Positions 62,622-64,000 of a DNA stretch of 64,000 nt are shown one piece after another. Under the pieces are notes generated by a model that had not been told where the DNA came from, ran no database searches, and saw only the letters and a list, made by a program, of their open reading frames with translations. Source of the DNA: an uncultured Allobosea sp. (GTDB lineage Bacteria > Pseudomonadota > Alphaproteobacteria > Rhizobiales > Beijerinckiaceae); NCBI RefSeq assembly GCF_945957345.1, contig NZ_CAMFKW010000029.1:1-64000 (forward strand), written 5' to 3'. Position 1 is the first letter of the stretch. Each line of letters begins with the position of its first letter. Both the position numbers and the translations under genes were made by a program.

Positions 62622-63635
62622 ATGGACCAGCTTGCCGCGATGCGGGCTTTCGTGCGGGTCGTCGAGACCGGGACCTTCACGCGCGCCGCCGATCTCCTGG
62701 ACATGCCGAAGCCGACCGTCACCAAGCTGATCCAGCAGCTTGAGGCGCATCTGCGCGCCAAGCTGCTGAACCGGACGACGCGGCGCGTGACCGTGACCAT
62801 GGACGGCGCCGCCTATTACGAGCGGGCGCTGCGCCTGCTCGATGAACTTTCCGAGCTCGATTCCAGCCTCACCCTGGCGCAGGCACGGCCGAGCGGGCGG
62901 CTCAGGGTCGATTGCAGCTCCTCGCTGGCGATCTCTGTGATCATCCCGGCGCTGCATGAGTTCCACGCGCGCTATCCCGATATCCAGCTCGACCTTGGCC
63001 TGAGCGATCGGCCGGCCGACCTGATCGGCGAGAATCTGGACTGTGCCGTGCGGGCGGGCGAGATCGTCGACCAGAGCCTGATCGCGCGGCGGATCGGCGA
63101 GATGCAGCTCATCACCTGCGCGACGCCGGACTATCTCGCGCGCTTCGGCACACCGCTGCATCCGCGCGATATCGAGAACGGACACCAGATCGTAGCCTAC
63201 CGCCCTGCGCTCGGGGGGCGGGTCATGTCCATGGTCTATCAGAACCGCAGCGAGACGATCGAGGTCAGCGGGCGCCACACGATCGCGCTCAATGACGGGA
63301 TGGGCTATCTCGCGGCCGGGCTCGCCAGCCATGGCATCATGCAGTTACCGACCTTCATGGCGCGCGTACCGATCGCGGACGGGCGGCTCGTGCCGCTGCT
63401 GCTGGACTGGTGCGCGGCGCCGAAACCGCTGCACATCGTCTATCCGCCGAACCGCCATCTCAGCAACAAGGTGCGCGTCTTCGTGGACTGGCTGGCGGAG
63501 CTGTTCGCGCGGGACGAATTCGTCCTGTCGCGCGGTGCGGGCTTCCCGGCTGGCTGCAAGCCGTCGCTCCTGCCGGTGATGCCGGGGTCGAGCCCGCCAA
63601 GGGCCGATCAGCTCTCTTCGAGCAGCAGTGCGTAG
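62622..63635 (+). CDS. LysR family transcriptional regulator
   Basis: Winged helix MDQLAAMRAFVRVVETGTFT, then LLDMPKPTVTKLIQQLEAHLRAKLLNRTTRRVTVT; effector domain from about residue 90. At 337 residues it is some 35 longer than usual: the tail after FARDEFVLS is proline- and serine-rich and the last 28 bases overlap the convergent ptsN-like gene. The divergent efflux operon is the probable target. Confidence 0.9.
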   Translation: MDQLAAMRAFVRVVETGTFTRAADLLDMPKPTVTKLIQQLEAHLRAKLLNRTTRRVTVTMDGAAYYERALRLLDELSELDSSLTLAQARPSGRLRVDCSSSLAISVIIPALHEFHARYPDIQLDLGLSDRPADLIGENLDCAVRAGEIVDQSLIARRIGEMQLITCATPDYLARFGTPLHPRDIENGHQIVAYRPALGGRVMSMVYQNRSETIEVSGRHTIALNDGMGYLAAGLASHGIMQLPTFMARVPIADGRLVPLLLDWCAAPKPLHIVYPPNRHLSNKVRVFVDWLAELFARDEFVLSRGAGFPAGCKPSLLPVMPGSSPPRADQLSSSSSA

Positions 63636-64000
63636 ATGTCTTCGCCCCCCGCGGCCTTGCGGATGCGTTCGCGGATATCGGCCGGGCGCAGGCGCTTCGC
63701 GATGCAGGCCAGCGCATCGATGCGGCCCTTGCCGCCGTTGACCGGCGTCAGCACAAGGCAGACGAGATCGACCGGCGCGCCGTCGATCGCCTCATAGGCG
63801 ACGGGCTTCTCCAATCGCGCCAGCAGTCCGAAGGGCTCGGTGAGCCCTTCGACCGGCGCATGCGGCATCGCCAGTCCGCCGCCGACGCCGGTCGAGCCCA
63901 ATGCCTCGCGGCGGTTCAGTGCTTCGAGGATCGCGGCTTCGGGCAGGGAGAGCTGCGCGGCGGCTTTCTTTGCGAGGGCGCGAAAGAGGGCGGGCTTGGT
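63608..64000 (-). CDS. PTS EIIA-Ntr-like protein, C-terminal part (cut by window end)
   Basis: The 130 residues present match the PtsN/EIIA fructose-type domain. TKPALFRALAKKAAAQL, then EALNRREALGSTGVGGGLAMPHAPVEGL contains the phosphorylated histidine in AMPHA; ALLARLEKPVAYEAIDGAPVDLVCLVL follows in part. EIIA-Ntr relays phosphate from PtsP/NPr to regulate potassium, nitrogen and carbon systems; the domain could also be part of a longer protein starting outside the window. It overlaps the LysR gene end-to-end by 28 bp. Confidence 0.8.
   Translation of the reverse strand, partial: TKPALFRALAKKAAAQLSLPEAAILEALNRREALGSTGVGGGLAMPHAPVEGLTEPFGLLARLEKPVAYEAIDGAPVDLVCLVLTPVNGGKGRIDALACIAKRLRPADIRERIRKAAGGEDIYALLLEES

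Noticed and set aside
1..64000. CRISPR array, prophage, integron, tRNA or rRNA genes
   Set aside because: No regularly spaced repeats, no integrase, transposase or attachment-site duplication, and no tRNA-like cloverleaf noticed in the intergenic stretches examined.

Overview
The window reads as high-GC alphaproteobacterial chromosome, probably Hyphomicrobiales (Rhizobiales) of the Bosea, Methylobacterium or Bradyrhizobium type. The basis is the gene order (tsaD divergent from hemD, a mitofilin-like domain and a HemY-like gene), an rpoH carrying the RpoH box, an alphaproteobacterial SOS box (GTTC-N7-GTTC), many small Rhizobiales families (DUF2125, DUF3422, DUF3426 zinc ribbon) and a long palindromic intergenic repeat whose translation reads SPHPEERF. 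The genus is inference. I saw no rRNA, tRNA, CRISPR array or complete insertion sequence.

Region 1 (1-23.6 kb) is mostly core genome. It holds the start of tsaD, a HemD-mitofilin fusion, a HemY-N/TPR membrane protein, an RluD-type pseudouridine synthase, rpoH, DUF2125, a ChaC-type gamma-glutamylcyclotransferase, a small gene behind an SOS box, plsC, a YdcF-like gene, ftsEX, a zinc-ribbon membrane protein, hpt, a receiver-only regulator, tspO, a GH19 lysozyme-like gene, a cysteine-dioxygenase-like cupin with a divergent Lrp regulator, an OmpW-like porin, prfC, an ABC-2 exporter pair and DUF3422.

Region 2 (23.6-31.8 kb) is accessory. It holds an EntS-like MFS exporter with a C-terminal soluble domain, a PilZ protein, and a translationally coupled operon (AtuA/DUF1446, AtuA-C-like, M20 peptidase) opposite a LysR gene with a perfect palindrome between them. 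The operon continues into two wrecked genes, a gamma-glutamyltransferase and a DppC permease, both frameshifted or internally deleted. This suggests a former gamma-glutamyl or dipeptide utilisation locus that is decaying at its 3' end.

Region 3 (31.8-40.5 kb) has an OmpR/EnvZ-type two-component pair followed by a patatin lipoprotein, two envelope or stress-type small genes, an Lrp regulator divergent from hppD (tyrosine catabolism), an AprI/Inh-type inhibitor and a 2-hydroxyacid dehydrogenase.

Region 4 (40.5-57.1 kb) is a catabolic island. It has a GntR regulator, a sugar ABC importer (ATPase, Tat-exported binding protein, two permeases), an L-threonate-dehydrogenase-like enzyme, a LacI regulator, a second beta-hydroxyacid dehydrogenase, an Asp/Glu/hydantoin racemase, a CaiB CoA-transferase, an amidohydrolase and a polyamine/opine-type ABC importer in an unusual gene order.

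Region 5 (57.1-64 kb) is an RND efflux operon headed by an alpha/beta-hydrolase-fold protein that lacks its nucleophilic serine, with a divergent LysR gene, then the C-terminal part of a ptsN-like gene cut by the window end.
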